The position numbers and the translations under genes are program-made. A stretch of DNA of 64,000 bases from Massilia sp. CFBP 13721 (lineage in GTDB: Bacteria > Pseudomonadota > Gammaproteobacteria > Burkholderiales > Burkholderiaceae_D), in NCBI RefSeq assembly GCF_014842025.1, contig NZ_JACYUY010000003.1:86050-150049 (forward strand), written 5' to 3'. Below are positions 20,625 through 29,475 of the stretch, one piece after another (the stretch's first letter is position 1; the number at the start of each line of letters is the position of its first letter). Below the pieces are notes generated by a model. It made no database searches. It worked only from the letters and a program-made list of their open reading frames with translations, and had not been told where the DNA came from.

Positions 20625-22040
20625 TTACGACGAGTAGTACATGTCGAATTCGAGCGGGTGCGGGGTCATGCGCATGCGCTGGACTTCGCCCATTTTCAGT
20701 TCCAGGTAGGCGTCGATCATGGCGTCGCTGAACACACCGCCGCGGGTCAGGAACTCGCGGTCCTTGTCCAGCGCTTCCAGGGCTTCCTCGAGCGAAGCGC
20801 AGACGGTCGGGATCAGCTTGTCTTCTTCCGGCGGCAGGTGGTACAGGTCCTTCGAGGCCGCTTCGCCCGGATGGATCTTGTTCTGGATGCCGTCCAGGCC
20901 GGCCATCAGCAGCGCCGAGAAGCACAGGTAGACGTTGGCCAGCGGGTCCGGGAAGCGCACTTCGATGCGGCGGCCCTTCGGATTGGCGACGTGCGGGATG
21001 CGGATCGAAGCCGAACGGTTCTTGGCCGAATACGCCAGTTTCACCGGTGCTTCGTAGCCAGGCACCAGGCGCTTGTACGAGTTGGTGCCCGGGTTGGTGA
21101 TCGCGTTCAGTGCCTTGGCGTGCTTGATGATGCCGCCGATGTAGAACAGCGCCGTTTCCGACAGGCCGGCATAGCCGTCGCCCGCGAACAGGTTCTTGCC
21201 GTCTTTCCAGATCGACTGGTGCACGTGCATGCCCGAGCCGTTGTCGCCGTTGATCGGCTTCGGCATGAAGGTGGCGGTCTTGCCGTAGCTGTGGGCGACG
21301 TTCCAGACCACGTATTTCAGGTTCTGGGTCCAGTCGGCGCGCTCGACCAGGGTCGAGAAGCGGGTACCGATTTCGTTCTGGCCGGCGCCGGCCACTTCGT
21401 GGTGATGCACTTCGACCGGGATGCCGAGCGATTCGAGGATCAGGCACATTTCCGAGCGCATGTCCTGGAAGCTGTCGACCGGCGGCACAGGGAAGTAGCC
21501 GCCCTTGACGGTCGGACGGTGGCCGCTGTTGCCTCCTTCGGTTTTCGCGTCGGTCGACCACGAAGCTTCGTCCGAATCGATTTTCACGAAGCAGCCCGAC
21601 ATGTCGACTTTCCAGCGGATCGAATCGAAGATGAAGAATTCAGGCTCCGGACCGAAGAAGGCGGTGTCGCCCAGGCCGGTCGACTTCAGGTACGCCTCGG
21701 CGCGCTTGGCGATCGAGCGCGGATCGCGGTCGTAGCCCTTGCCGTCCGACGGTTCGATCACGTCGCACTGCATGAAGATCGTCGTTTCTTCCATAAACGG
21801 ATCGATGTTGGCGGTGGACGGGTCCGGCATCAGGAGCATGTCCGATGCTTCGATACCCTTCCAGCCGGCGATCGACGAGCCGTCGAACGCGTGGCCCGAC
21901 TCGAATTTGTCGAGGTCGAAGTGCGACACAGGAACGGTGACGTGCTGCTCTTTACCGCGGGTATCCGCGAAGCGGAAATCCACGAACTTGACTTCGTTGT
22001 CCTTCACCATCTGCATCACATCTGCGGCGGTCTTTGCCAT
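20625..22040 (-). CDS. glnA: Glutamine synthetase, type I
   Basis: Dodecameric enzyme that makes glutamine from glutamate, ammonia and ATP. The 471-residue length fits GSI-beta. Visible motifs are the DGSSIAGW loop, the metal-binding [25 protein letters not shown], and the adenylylation loop with Tyr400 in DLYHLPPEE, so activity should be controlled by GlnE. The ATG at 22040 is preceded by AGGAGAAACCGC. The upstream region has a sigma-54 promoter and NtrC-type sites. The gene stands first in a glnA-DUF4124-ntrB-ntrC array. Confidence 0.98.
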   Translation of the reverse strand: MAKTAADVMQMVKDNEVKFVDFRFADTRGKEQHVTVPVSHFDLDKFESGHAFDGSSIAGWKGIEASDMLLMPDPSTANIDPFMEETTIFMQCDVIEPSDGKGYDRDPRSIAKRAEAYLKSTGLGDTAFFGPEPEFFIFDSIRWKVDMSGCFVKIDSDEASWSTDAKTEGGNSGHRPTVKGGYFPVPPVDSFQDMRSEMCLILESLGIPVEVHHHEVAGAGQNEIGTRFSTLVERADWTQNLKYVVWNVAHSYGKTATFMPKPINGDNGSGMHVHQSIWKDGKNLFAGDGYAGLSETALFYIGGIIKHAKALNAITNPGTNSYKRLVPGYEAPVKLAYSAKNRSASIRIPHVANPKGRRIEVRFPDPLANVYLCFSALLMAGLDGIQNKIHPGEAASKDLYHLPPEEDKLIPTVCASLEEALEALDKDREFLTRGGVFSDAMIDAYLELKMGEVQRMRMTPHPLEFDMYYSS

Positions 22041-22132
22041 GCGGTTTCTCCTGAATGAAATTGGGGTGTCGCCAGACGGGCGAGGTCCTTATGGACCGGT
22101 CAGCCTGCCTGCAACATGCTCGCAGGAATATA

Positions 22133-22148
22133 TGCAGGAACCATGCCA
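22133..22148 (-). promoter_or_regulatory. Sigma-54 promoter of glnA
   Basis: Minus-strand TGGCATGGTTCCTGCA keeps the essential GG and GC exactly ten bases apart and differs from the consensus TGGCAC-N5-TTGCA at two positions. The start of transcription would be near 22122, about 80 bases upstream of the glnA ATG. Confidence 0.75.
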
Positions 22149-22255
22149 GCGTTTCCAGCATGAAGAAATGCATAATCCTTCTATGGAACGCGGGGAGTTT
22201 AACCATAAAATCAGGAGCAAGCCGGAAATATCCAACCGTGCAGCCCTGCTCATCA

Positions 22256-22302
22256 TTTGCACCATTGTGGTGCAAAGCAGTATGAGCGCACCATTTTGAT
22301 GC
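22256..22302. promoter_or_regulatory. Two NtrC-type enhancer sites upstream of glnA
   Basis: Site 1 (22256-22276) is a perfect dyad TTTGCACCA-TTG-TGGTGCAAA that matches the enteric NtrC pattern GCAC-N7-GTGC. Site 2 (22288-22302) is GCACCA-TTT-TGATGC, one base off. Their centres are 29 bases apart, near three helical turns, and lie about 144 and 173 bases upstream of the predicted sigma-54 start. Confidence 0.75.
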
Positions 22303-22360
22303 ACCGTGCACCGTTTCGGCAAGCGTGCGCCGGTACGGTGCAGAACTCACAAGGACAGCG

Positions 22361-22819
22361 ATGAAGACAAGCAAGGAGATCCTCGACGCCGCACGCGAGC
22401 GCGCCCCCGGCCAGCCCTATGCCGGTGCGGTCACGCCCGACGAAGCCTACATGCTGCTGCAGGCGGCGCCCAACGTGAAACTGGTCGACGTGCGCACCAA
22501 TGCCGAGCGCGACTGGGTCGGCCGCGTGATGGTGCCGGAAGGCCAGCACCTGGCGGTCGAATGGGCGACTTACCCGGGCGGTCAGCCGAATCCTCAATTC
22601 GGTGCGCAACTCGAAGGCGCGGCCGGCAAGGACGAGATCCTGCTGTTCCTGTGCCGCTCGGGCGTGCGTTCGCGCCACAGCGCGCGCGTCGCGACCGAGC
22701 TCGGCTATGCCAATGCTTACGACATCCTGGAAGGGTTCGAAGGCGACAAGGATGGCGAAGGCCACCGCAAGACGATCGGCGGCTGGTGCAAGGCGGGCTT
22801 GCCCTGGGTCGGGGCATGA
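22361..22819 (+). CDS. Rhodanese-like domain protein
   Basis: 152-residue single-domain rhodanese, likely cytosolic. The active-site loop is LCRSGVRSRHSA with Cys98. The flanking VKLVDVRTNAERDWVGRV and the C-terminal GYANAYDILEGFEGDKD elements fit the family of persulfide-handling rhodaneses with an extended C-terminal loop. The ATG at 22361 has AAGGA upstream; the earlier in-frame ATG at 22325 lacks one. It is divergent from glnA, so the NtrC-type sites could also affect it. Its stop overlaps the start of the next gene (ATGA). The physiological substrate is unknown. Confidence 0.88.
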   Translation: MKTSKEILDAARERAPGQPYAGAVTPDEAYMLLQAAPNVKLVDVRTNAERDWVGRVMVPEGQHLAVEWATYPGGQPNPQFGAQLEGAAGKDEILLFLCRSGVRSRHSARVATELGYANAYDILEGFEGDKDGEGHRKTIGGWCKAGLPWVGA

Positions 22820-23622
22820 TGAACGGGCCCGCGCTCCTGATGGACGCACAGCGCCTGATGTTCCGGCGCCGTTACGCCGAAGCATTCGCGCTTGTCAGCC
22901 GGCTCTACGCGCACGCGCAGGAACCCGCGGATTCCCCCGGCCGTTCGGCGCTGGACCGCGCGTTGTACTTATGGGGAGAACTAGCCGGGCACCACGCACC
23001 GGCGCACGCCGCGCTGGCCCGGGTGCGCGACGATCTTGCCGCCATCCTGCGCACCGGCCCGCCGGACCGGACGCTGCTCCGGCGGGTCGCCACGCTGGAC
23101 GCCAGCCTGGGCGAGGCGGCGCATACGCGCACGCTGTTCCTGGAATTGACCGAGCACGACACGGCCCTGGCAGCGATGTATGCGCATGCGGTGTTGCCGG
23201 CCCTGATCGCCGTCGGCGACTTCGCACTGGCGGAACGCTTGTTGTCCGATCCCGAGCAGGTGGTGCACGACGAGAGCGCGTTCCTGAACCGGGAATTCGC
23301 CAGTCGCCGCATGCGCGCTTACACCAGGGCGCCCCGGATCGCGGCGAGCATCCATAACTATGCCGCCGAAATCAGGAAAGTCCTGCGCGTGCTCGAAGGC
23401 CGCGGCCGCATCGACGATGCGCGCCGCCTCCATACGATGGCCATCGACGCGATCCCGGCAACCACGCTCCGGCGCGCGGTGCGCACTGCCCTGCAGCCCG
23501 GCGCCCAACCCTGGTATGCACGCGGCCGGCCAGAGCTGCACAAGAAGCGAACGAAGGAGCGGCTGCGGCATCGCCGGCTACTGGCGAAAGGGGCGCGCGG
23601 GCTGGCGCCGGCGGTAGTATGA
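22816..23622 (+). CDS. Hypothetical protein, helical-repeat-like, coupled to rhodanese
   Basis: 268-residue protein that I do not recognise. It is alanine- and arginine-rich and looks all-helical, with repeated helix pairs (AEAFALVSRLYAHAQ, AHAALARVRDDLAAIL, AVLPALIAVGDFALAERLL, IRKVLRVLEGRGRIDDARRL) reminiscent of a TPR-like solenoid. There is no signal peptide or membrane segment, and the C-terminus is strongly basic (LHKKRTKERLRHRRLLAKG). ATG at 22816 overlaps the rhodanese stop by the ATGA arrangement; ATG at 22819 is an alternative. The coupling suggests a shared role, which cannot be named. Confidence 0.7.
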   Translation: MMNGPALLMDAQRLMFRRRYAEAFALVSRLYAHAQEPADSPGRSALDRALYLWGELAGHHAPAHAALARVRDDLAAILRTGPPDRTLLRRVATLDASLGEAAHTRTLFLELTEHDTALAAMYAHAVLPALIAVGDFALAERLLSDPEQVVHDESAFLNREFASRRMRAYTRAPRIAASIHNYAAEIRKVLRVLEGRGRIDDARRLHTMAIDAIPATTLRRAVRTALQPGAQPWYARGRPELHKKRTKERLRHRRLLAKGARGLAPAVV

Positions 23623-23633
23623 AGATCAGACCC

Positions 23634-23732
23634 GTAGGGTGGGCGGCTATACCCTGAATGCTGTACAACCGCTGCCTTGACGCCGCCCACGCCGACGATG
23701 TTCACCCGGTGCTGTGGAGCCGACCACCCTAC
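23634..23732. repeat. Palindromic intergenic repeat pair (copy B)
   Basis: Begins GTAGGGTGGGCGGC, has GCCGCCCACGC near 23682-23693, and ends with the reverse form ACCACCCTAC at 23723-23732. It is a more diverged, partly decayed inverted pair of the family. Confidence 0.6.
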
Positions 23733-23751
23733 CTCCTTGTACCGGTCGACG

Positions 23752-23856
23752 GTAGGGTGGGCGCCCTGTGCCCACGCGAAAGCATGCGCGGTGTTGGCTC
23801 CGTTGTGATGGAACGTCTACGCATCGTTCCGCGTGGGCACAGGGCGCCCACCCTAC
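23752..23856. repeat. Palindromic intergenic repeat pair (copy C, perfect arms)
   Basis: Two 27-base units, 23752-23778 and 23830-23856, are perfect reverse complements of each other. Each is itself a stem-loop of the form GTAGGGTGGGC...GCCCACGCG. The pair ends eight bases from the stop codon of the CocE-like gene. Confidence 0.85.
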
Positions 23857-23863
23857 AGCGTCA

Positions 23864-25825
23864 TCAATTCGCCGGCAGCACCATCACCTGCACGCCCGAG
23901 GCCGACGCTGGCGCGCGGTAGACGCGCTGGGTCGCTTTCTTGAAATCCTCGGGCTTCGCCTGCGGGATCGACATGAACGTTTGCGGGTTCAGGTCGACCA
24001 GCGGGAACCACGAGCTCTGCACCTGCACCATGATGCGGTGGCCGCGGCGGAAGGTGTGGTTGACGTCGCCGATGGCGAAGCTGAGCGCTTCGACCTTGCC
24101 CGGCACGAAGGGCTCGGGCTGCTCGAAGCTGTGGCGGAACTTGCCGCGCAGCGGATTGCCGCGCACCAGTTGCTGGTAGCCGCCCATCTCCACTGTGGGA
24201 GCGGCGACCTCGCCGCCCTTGTGCTCAACAGGCGTTTGCGGATACGCGGACGGATACACGTCGATCAGTTTCACCACCCAGTCGGCGTCCGTCCCCGTGG
24301 TCGAGACGAACAGCTTGGGCGTCACCGGGCCGGCGATCGTCACGTCTTCTTCCAGCACCTCGCTTTGATACACCAGCACGTCGGGCCGCGTCGCGGCGAA
24401 GCGCTGGTCGGAGACCATGTATTCCTTTGGCATGCCGGTAGCGGCATAGCCGATGAAGGGGACCGGCTTGAGCGGGTCGGCCACGTATTCGTCGTAGGCT
24501 GGCATCACAGCAACCCCGGCGGCGGCCGGCTGCGTCCATGCCAGCTTGCCGCCGGCGCCGAAGTACAGCGTGCGCGATTTGGCCTGCTGCGGCGGCCAGG
24601 CGTTGTAGCGGCGCCAGACGTTGCTGCCGGTTTCGAACGCCGTGACTTCGGCAATCGGCGCCGCCGGCTTGACGCCTTTCAGGTGCTGTTCGAAGAACGG
24701 GAATTGCAGCTTCTTGCGAAACCAGGCCGCGGTCGCGCTGTCGAAGTTCACATGGCCGAGCCGTGCGCCCTCGCCGCGCGCCCAGCCGCCATGCACCCAC
24801 GGCCCGATCACCAGGCTGTTGACGATGCCGGGATTCTGTTTTTCGATGGCGCCATAGGTGGTGAACGGACCCTGCGGGTCTTCCGCGTCGAACCAGCCGC
24901 CCACCGTCAGCACGGCCGCCTTGATGTTCTTCAGGTGCGGCGCGATCGCGCGCGATTGCCAGAAGCTGTCGTAGGTGTCGTGCTCGATGTTCGGCATGAA
25001 CAGCGCGCGCTGCTCGCGGCTCATGCTGGCGGCGATGTTCGACAGGGTCAGGTGCCCCAGGAAGAAGTCGTAGCCGCTGGTGGTGCCGTAGTCGAATCCG
25101 GCCCAGGTCTTGGGCAGCGGGGTCGGGTTCTGCGCTTCGGTGAAGGCGGCGTAGAAACCGAAGTTCGCGGCCAGCATGAAGGCGCCGCCGTGATAGGAAT
25201 CGTCGCCCATGTACAGGTCGGTCACCGGCGCCTGCGGCGAGGCCGCCTTGATCGCCGGGTGCGAATCGATGATGCTGGCCGCCGTATAAAAGCCCGGATA
25301 ACTGATGCCGTGGATGCCGACTTTGCCGTTGTTGTTGGGGACGTTCTTCAACAGCCAGGCCACGCTGTCGTGCATGTCCTGGCTTTCGATGCCTTCGCCG
25401 GCGGCGCGCTTGGCCTGGCCGTGCGGCGTCATTTCCTGCCACTTCCCTTCCGACATGTAGCGCCCGCGCACGTCCTGCTCGACGAAGATGTAGCCGGCAT
25501 CCTCGAATTCGCGCGACGGCCCGATGTGCTCCGGGAACCAGTCGACGCCGTAGCGCAGTTCGCCCTGGGCCTCGACGCCGGCGCTGTAGGGCGTGCGCGT
25601 CATCAGGAAGGGATAGGGGCGGCTGGCGTCCTTGGGCACGTACACGACCGTGAAGAGTTTGACGCCGTCGCGCATCGGGATGCGGTATTCGTACTTGGTA
25701 TAGCTGGCACGCAGGTTGTGCCTGGCGACTGGCGCATCAGCCTCGGCGGCCTGGGCGGCCAGGCTGGCGCCGGGGCCAAAGGCAAGCGCCAGGCTCAGCG
25801 CAAGAAGGGACAGCGGACGACGCAT
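23864..25825 (-). CDS. CocE/NonD family hydrolase (X-Pro dipeptidyl-peptidase S15-like)
   Basis: 653-residue exported alpha/beta hydrolase. The signal peptide MRRPLSLLALSLALAFGPGASLAAQAAEA is followed by the catalytic domain with YEYRIPMRDGVKLFTVVYVPKD and the nucleophile motif GISYPG (serine within GxSxG). AGYIFVEQDVRGRYMSEG is also typical. The C-terminal jelly-roll domain of the CocE type contains FSFAIGDVNHTFRRGHRIMVQVQSSWFP-like strands. These enzymes are proline-specific peptidases, acylases or glutaryl-7-ACA-type esterases; the sequence alone does not decide the substrate. Start ATG 25825 directly precedes the signal peptide. Confidence 0.88.
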   Translation of the reverse strand: MRRPLSLLALSLALAFGPGASLAAQAAEADAPVARHNLRASYTKYEYRIPMRDGVKLFTVVYVPKDASRPYPFLMTRTPYSAGVEAQGELRYGVDWFPEHIGPSREFEDAGYIFVEQDVRGRYMSEGKWQEMTPHGQAKRAAGEGIESQDMHDSVAWLLKNVPNNNGKVGIHGISYPGFYTAASIIDSHPAIKAASPQAPVTDLYMGDDSYHGGAFMLAANFGFYAAFTEAQNPTPLPKTWAGFDYGTTSGYDFFLGHLTLSNIAASMSREQRALFMPNIEHDTYDSFWQSRAIAPHLKNIKAAVLTVGGWFDAEDPQGPFTTYGAIEKQNPGIVNSLVIGPWVHGGWARGEGARLGHVNFDSATAAWFRKKLQFPFFEQHLKGVKPAAPIAEVTAFETGSNVWRRYNAWPPQQAKSRTLYFGAGGKLAWTQPAAAGVAVMPAYDEYVADPLKPVPFIGYAATGMPKEYMVSDQRFAATRPDVLVYQSEVLEEDVTIAGPVTPKLFVSTTGTDADWVVKLIDVYPSAYPQTPVEHKGGEVAAPTVEMGGYQQLVRGNPLRGKFRHSFEQPEPFVPGKVEALSFAIGDVNHTFRRGHRIMVQVQSSWFPLVDLNPQTFMSIPQAKPEDFKKATQRVYRAPASASGVQVMVLPAN

Positions 25826-25910
25826 GGCGGATTCTTTCTGGACGAATACACGGGGCCGCCAGTGTAATCTGTTTCAGAAAGGAATTGTCATGCGGTCAAG
25901 TTGAATAGAC

Positions 25911-25935
25911 GGCGCGCCGGCAGGACCGGCGCGCC
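25911..25935. repeat. Perfect inverted repeat, GC-rich stem-loop
   Basis: GGCGCGCCGG and CCGGCGCGCC flank a five-base loop just after the penicillin-binding-protein stop. There is no U-run, so it may act as an RNA end-stabilising stem more than as a terminator. Confidence 0.5.
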
Positions 25936-25945
25936 CTGCTTGCAT

Positions 25946-28900
25946 TCAGCGTACACACTGGCGCTGCGCACCCACGCTGCCCTGCGGCGGTTCGATCATC
26001 GGCATCAGGCTTGGCGCCAGCGTCACCAGCAGCTGCACCGGCAAGGCGCTGGTGAAGTCGTAGTTTTCCGACTGCGGACCGTGCACGTACGCGGTCATCG
26101 ACCCGAAGAAGCGCTCGCCGATGTTGAAGACAAAGGTCGCCGACCGGTTCACGTAACGCGACTCGATCAGGCGCCCGCCGCGGGCATACACGTCGAAGCG
26201 CTGGTCGCCGGTGCCGGTCTTGCCGCCGACGGCAATCACGTTGCCGTCCGCCGTGGCAAACGCCGTCTTGACGCGCTTGGCGGTGCCTTCCGAGACCACG
26301 CCGCGGATCGCATTGGCCACCGCACGCGCGACTTCCGGCGCCAGCACGACTTCCTGCTCGACTTTCGGCGCGCGCTTCACCAGCGTCTCGTATGGCGTGT
26401 CCTTGGCGAAGTGCAGCGAATCGATGCGCTCCACGGGTTTCCTCACGCCGCCGTTGATGATGATGCCCATCAGTTCGGCCAGCGCGGCTGGCCGGTCGGC
26501 CGACGCGCCCAGCGTGGTCGCATACGACGGCACCAGCGAGTCGAACGGATAGCCCATCTTCTTCCACTGGGCGTGGATCTTGAGGAAGGATTCGACTTCC
26601 AGCAGGCCGGCGATGCGCTTGTCCTGGGCGTTCTTGCGGTTGGTCTTGAACAGCCAGGAATACACCTCCTGGCGTTCCTTGACACTGGCTTTCACCGCTT
26701 CGCTCCAGCCGGCTTTGGCATGGGTGCGCAGGTAGCCGACCAGCCACAGTTCCAGCGGGTGGGTCGAGGCGACGTAGCCGCGGTCGGCGAGCGACATGTT
26801 GGCCGGCGCGTACTGCTCGTACATCTTCTCGATGCGCTCCTGGTCGACTTCGTTGGTCGGCAGCGAGGCATTGATGAAGGCGCCGAATTCCTGCAGCGTC
26901 GCGTTCGGGGCGATCGTGCGGTGCACGGCGGCCAGCTTCGAGGCCGCCGGACGCACGCCGGCCAGCAGCAGCGCCTGCGCTTCCGGATAGGTCTTGCCCT
27001 TGTACTTGTTCCAGAACTTGGCCAGGAAGGTTTTACCCTCGGCGTCGGCAAAGCGCGCCAGGTATTCGGCGCGGCGCGGATCGTCGGCGTCGGCCAGCAG
27101 CGCCGCCGAGGAGCCCGGCAGCTGGAACATGTAGTAGCGCGCCACGTCGCGCATCATGCGCACGAACACCAGATTGGTCGACTGCTGCAGCGCGTGCTGC
27201 ACGGTCATGATCTTGCCGTTGTCGAGCTTGCTGAAGTTGCCGAAATAATGCAAGCCGCCGCCGGTGAAGAAGCCTTCACCCGGATTGGCCGAGTATTTTC
27301 GCTCCATCGCCGCCGCCAGCATCGGCGCCAGGCCACGGTCGGCGTTCGCCGGCAAGGTCTGGAAGTATTCGACGGCCCACTGGCTGAGGCGGTCCTTCGG
27401 ATCGATGCGCACTTCGCGCAGCGCCTTCGGGTCCATGTCGCCATAACGCTTGTGCAACTGGTCGACGATGTCGAGGTAAGTCACGAGCGTGCGCAGCTTG
27501 GCGGTCGAGCCGAGGTCGAGCTTGGCCTGCTCGTTGATGTCGAGCGGCTGGTCGTAGTTGTCGGTCTGGACGCGCAGGTAGTTGACGTTGGTGCCGCGCT
27601 CCATCAGCGTGAAGCTATAGACCACCTTCGACGGGTCGCCGTTGCCGAGCATGCCCTTGCCGGTCAGGCCGGCTTCCGCCGCCGCTTCCGGCGTGGTCAG
27701 GCGGCGCAGCGCGGCCGAGACGGCTTGCTGGGCTTCGGAGTCGAGCGTCGACACCACCGACATGTCGAGGCGGTCGAGGTTGTACAGGCGCGGTTCGCCC
27801 AGCAGGTAGCCGAGGTGGTTGCGCACCGCGTTCGCGGCCTTGCGCGAGACAAAGGTGTTCGCTGCCGGCGCTTCGACGCCGGAGCCGAGCGCCGGTTTCA
27901 GTTTCACGGCGAGCGCGGCGTCGCGCAGCTGCGGCGTGATCACGCCGGCTTGCGCCAGCACGCGCAGGTGGCTGTTGGTCAGCGTCTCGAGGTCGGCTTC
28001 GCCGGCGCCGAGGTAATACGCCGGGCGGCGCTGCGCGATCATCAGCGACAGCGCTTCCTTGTAGACCAGCACCGCTTCCGGCGTGTCCATGCGGCCCTTC
28101 AGCGTTTCGCTGACTTTCTTGAAGTCGCGGCCGTACCAGACCCACATGCCGTCGCCGATGCCGTTGACTTCGCCGTAGCCGGGCTTGGCCGACAGCGGCA
28201 CCGTGTTCAGGTAGTCGAGCACGATCTGGCGGCGTGAATTGGTCGTGTCTTCGCCGTCGCGGTAGGCGCGCAGCGTGGCCGAGGCCATCTGGATCAGCTT
28301 GTCTTCGAGCGAGGCGGTGCGCCCTTCCGGCGAGTGGCGGTATTTTTCGATCTGCGTGGCCAGGGTCGAGCCGCCGGCCACGCGGCCGCCGCCGCTGATG
28401 CCGATGGCCGAGAGCGACTTGTCGAACACGGCTTTCGAGAAGCGGTCCCATTCGACCGCCGGGTTGCGTTTCGGGTAGGCCGGGTCGAGCAGCTCGCGGT
28501 TCTCGATGAAGAGCAGGCTTTGCACCAGCAATTGCGGCGTGTCGTCGAAGCGCTCGTAGAAACGCTCCGGGAAGCGCGTCGCGAACAGCGGCTGGCTGCG
28601 GCAATCGAGGATCTCGAGGCCGGTGCGGGTCTTTTCGCTGTAGGTCGCGAACAGGCCGCGGTCGGCCAGTTCCAGCATCTTGGGCGACATGCGCGCCTGG
28701 GCGTCGATGATGTAGTCGCGCGTCTGCAGCTTGGTGAGGAAGGCCGGCATGTGCGAATAGCCGAGACGGGCGTCGTACGGGCTCTCGGCCGGGAAGCGGA
28801 TCGCGGGGCTTGCACCCTTTTCCATGCGGTAGTGCACGTCTTTCATCATGCCGGCGAAGATTTTCGCCTGCAGCGTCGAGGTGCGCGTTTCGTAGACCGC

Positions 28901-29194
28901 ATACGCCGAGCCGGCGGCCACGACCACCAGCAACAGGCCGAACAGGACCAGCTTGCCGCGTCCCCTGCCCTTCGGCGGTTCGCCTTCGTGCTCGGGCTCG
29001 GCCGTGCTGCCGGACCCATCGCCGCCGTCGGCGGCCTCGGTGACGAGGGACAGATGGGGCAAGGGCGGCGGCAACGGCGCTTCCTGTGCTTCCTGCGCTG
29101 ACGCATCGATTGCGGGCGCGGCATTGCCGTCGGCTTGTCCGCGCAAGGCGCGAAATACGTTACGTGGCCGTTTGAAACGGCGGGTGCTTTCCAT
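25946..29194 (-). CDS. Divergent class A penicillin-binding protein (GT51 transglycosylase plus transpeptidase)
   Basis: 1082-residue inner-membrane peptidoglycan synthase. An acidic, proline-rich cytoplasmic segment of about 80 residues precedes one membrane segment (residues 81-100). The glycosyltransferase region shows LLFIENRELLDP, GGSTLATQIEKYRHSPEGR and ILDYLNTVPLSAKPGYGEVNGIGDGMWVWYG. These match the GT51 motifs, but the usual EDxxFxxHxGxD is altered (ENRELLDP, no His). The transpeptidase has STAK (SxxK), STN (SxN) and KTGTGD (KTG), all intact. It is larger and more divergent than PBP1a or PBP1b. Start ATG 29194 lacks a clear ribosome site. Confidence 0.85.
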   Translation of the reverse strand: MESTRRFKRPRNVFRALRGQADGNAAPAIDASAQEAQEAPLPPPLPHLSLVTEAADGGDGSGSTAEPEHEGEPPKGRGRGKLVLFGLLLVVVAAGSAYAVYETRTSTLQAKIFAGMMKDVHYRMEKGASPAIRFPAESPYDARLGYSHMPAFLTKLQTRDYIIDAQARMSPKMLELADRGLFATYSEKTRTGLEILDCRSQPLFATRFPERFYERFDDTPQLLVQSLLFIENRELLDPAYPKRNPAVEWDRFSKAVFDKSLSAIGISGGGRVAGGSTLATQIEKYRHSPEGRTASLEDKLIQMASATLRAYRDGEDTTNSRRQIVLDYLNTVPLSAKPGYGEVNGIGDGMWVWYGRDFKKVSETLKGRMDTPEAVLVYKEALSLMIAQRRPAYYLGAGEADLETLTNSHLRVLAQAGVITPQLRDAALAVKLKPALGSGVEAPAANTFVSRKAANAVRNHLGYLLGEPRLYNLDRLDMSVVSTLDSEAQQAVSAALRRLTTPEAAAEAGLTGKGMLGNGDPSKVVYSFTLMERGTNVNYLRVQTDNYDQPLDINEQAKLDLGSTAKLRTLVTYLDIVDQLHKRYGDMDPKALREVRIDPKDRLSQWAVEYFQTLPANADRGLAPMLAAAMERKYSANPGEGFFTGGGLHYFGNFSKLDNGKIMTVQHALQQSTNLVFVRMMRDVARYYMFQLPGSSAALLADADDPRRAEYLARFADAEGKTFLAKFWNKYKGKTYPEAQALLLAGVRPAASKLAAVHRTIAPNATLQEFGAFINASLPTNEVDQERIEKMYEQYAPANMSLADRGYVASTHPLELWLVGYLRTHAKAGWSEAVKASVKERQEVYSWLFKTNRKNAQDKRIAGLLEVESFLKIHAQWKKMGYPFDSLVPSYATTLGASADRPAALAELMGIIINGGVRKPVERIDSLHFAKDTPYETLVKRAPKVEQEVVLAPEVARAVANAIRGVVSEGTAKRVKTAFATADGNVIAVGGKTGTGDQRFDVYARGGRLIESRYVNRSATFVFNIGERFFGSMTAYVHGPQSENYDFTSALPVQLLVTLAPSLMPMIEPPQGSVGAQRQCVR

Positions 29195-29475
29195 GATGGC
29201 TTAACCGGTGTGAATCGTTTTTCCTGCAATCCCTAGTCAACCTGCTCGCCATCCCTGCTGCCGGTCTGTTCGAGTAATTGAAGTGGTCTTTTGTTCGTAT
29301 TTGGGCACCGAAATTCATGCGGGTCTTCGCTGCCCAAGTCATCATTCCACCACATCAACAGGTTTTGCACGAAGCCCTGTTCAACAAATTTGACCTGCCC
29401 CGATTTTTTTCGCAAAAAAACAACGGCAGAGATAATGGGATGGCATTGATGCCTACAAGCATCGGTATTGTCATC

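Noticed and set aside
22111..22126. GCAACATGCTCGCAG as the glnA sigma-54 promoter
   Set aside because: It lacks the GG of the -24 element; the site at 22133-22148 fits much better.
23634..23856. CRISPR array in the repeat-rich stretch
   Set aside because: Repeats are inverted, few and without regular spacers, and no cas genes are near.
25901..28237. Long plus-strand frame opposite the penicillin-binding protein
   Set aside because: The minus strand carries all PBP motifs in order; the plus frame has none.
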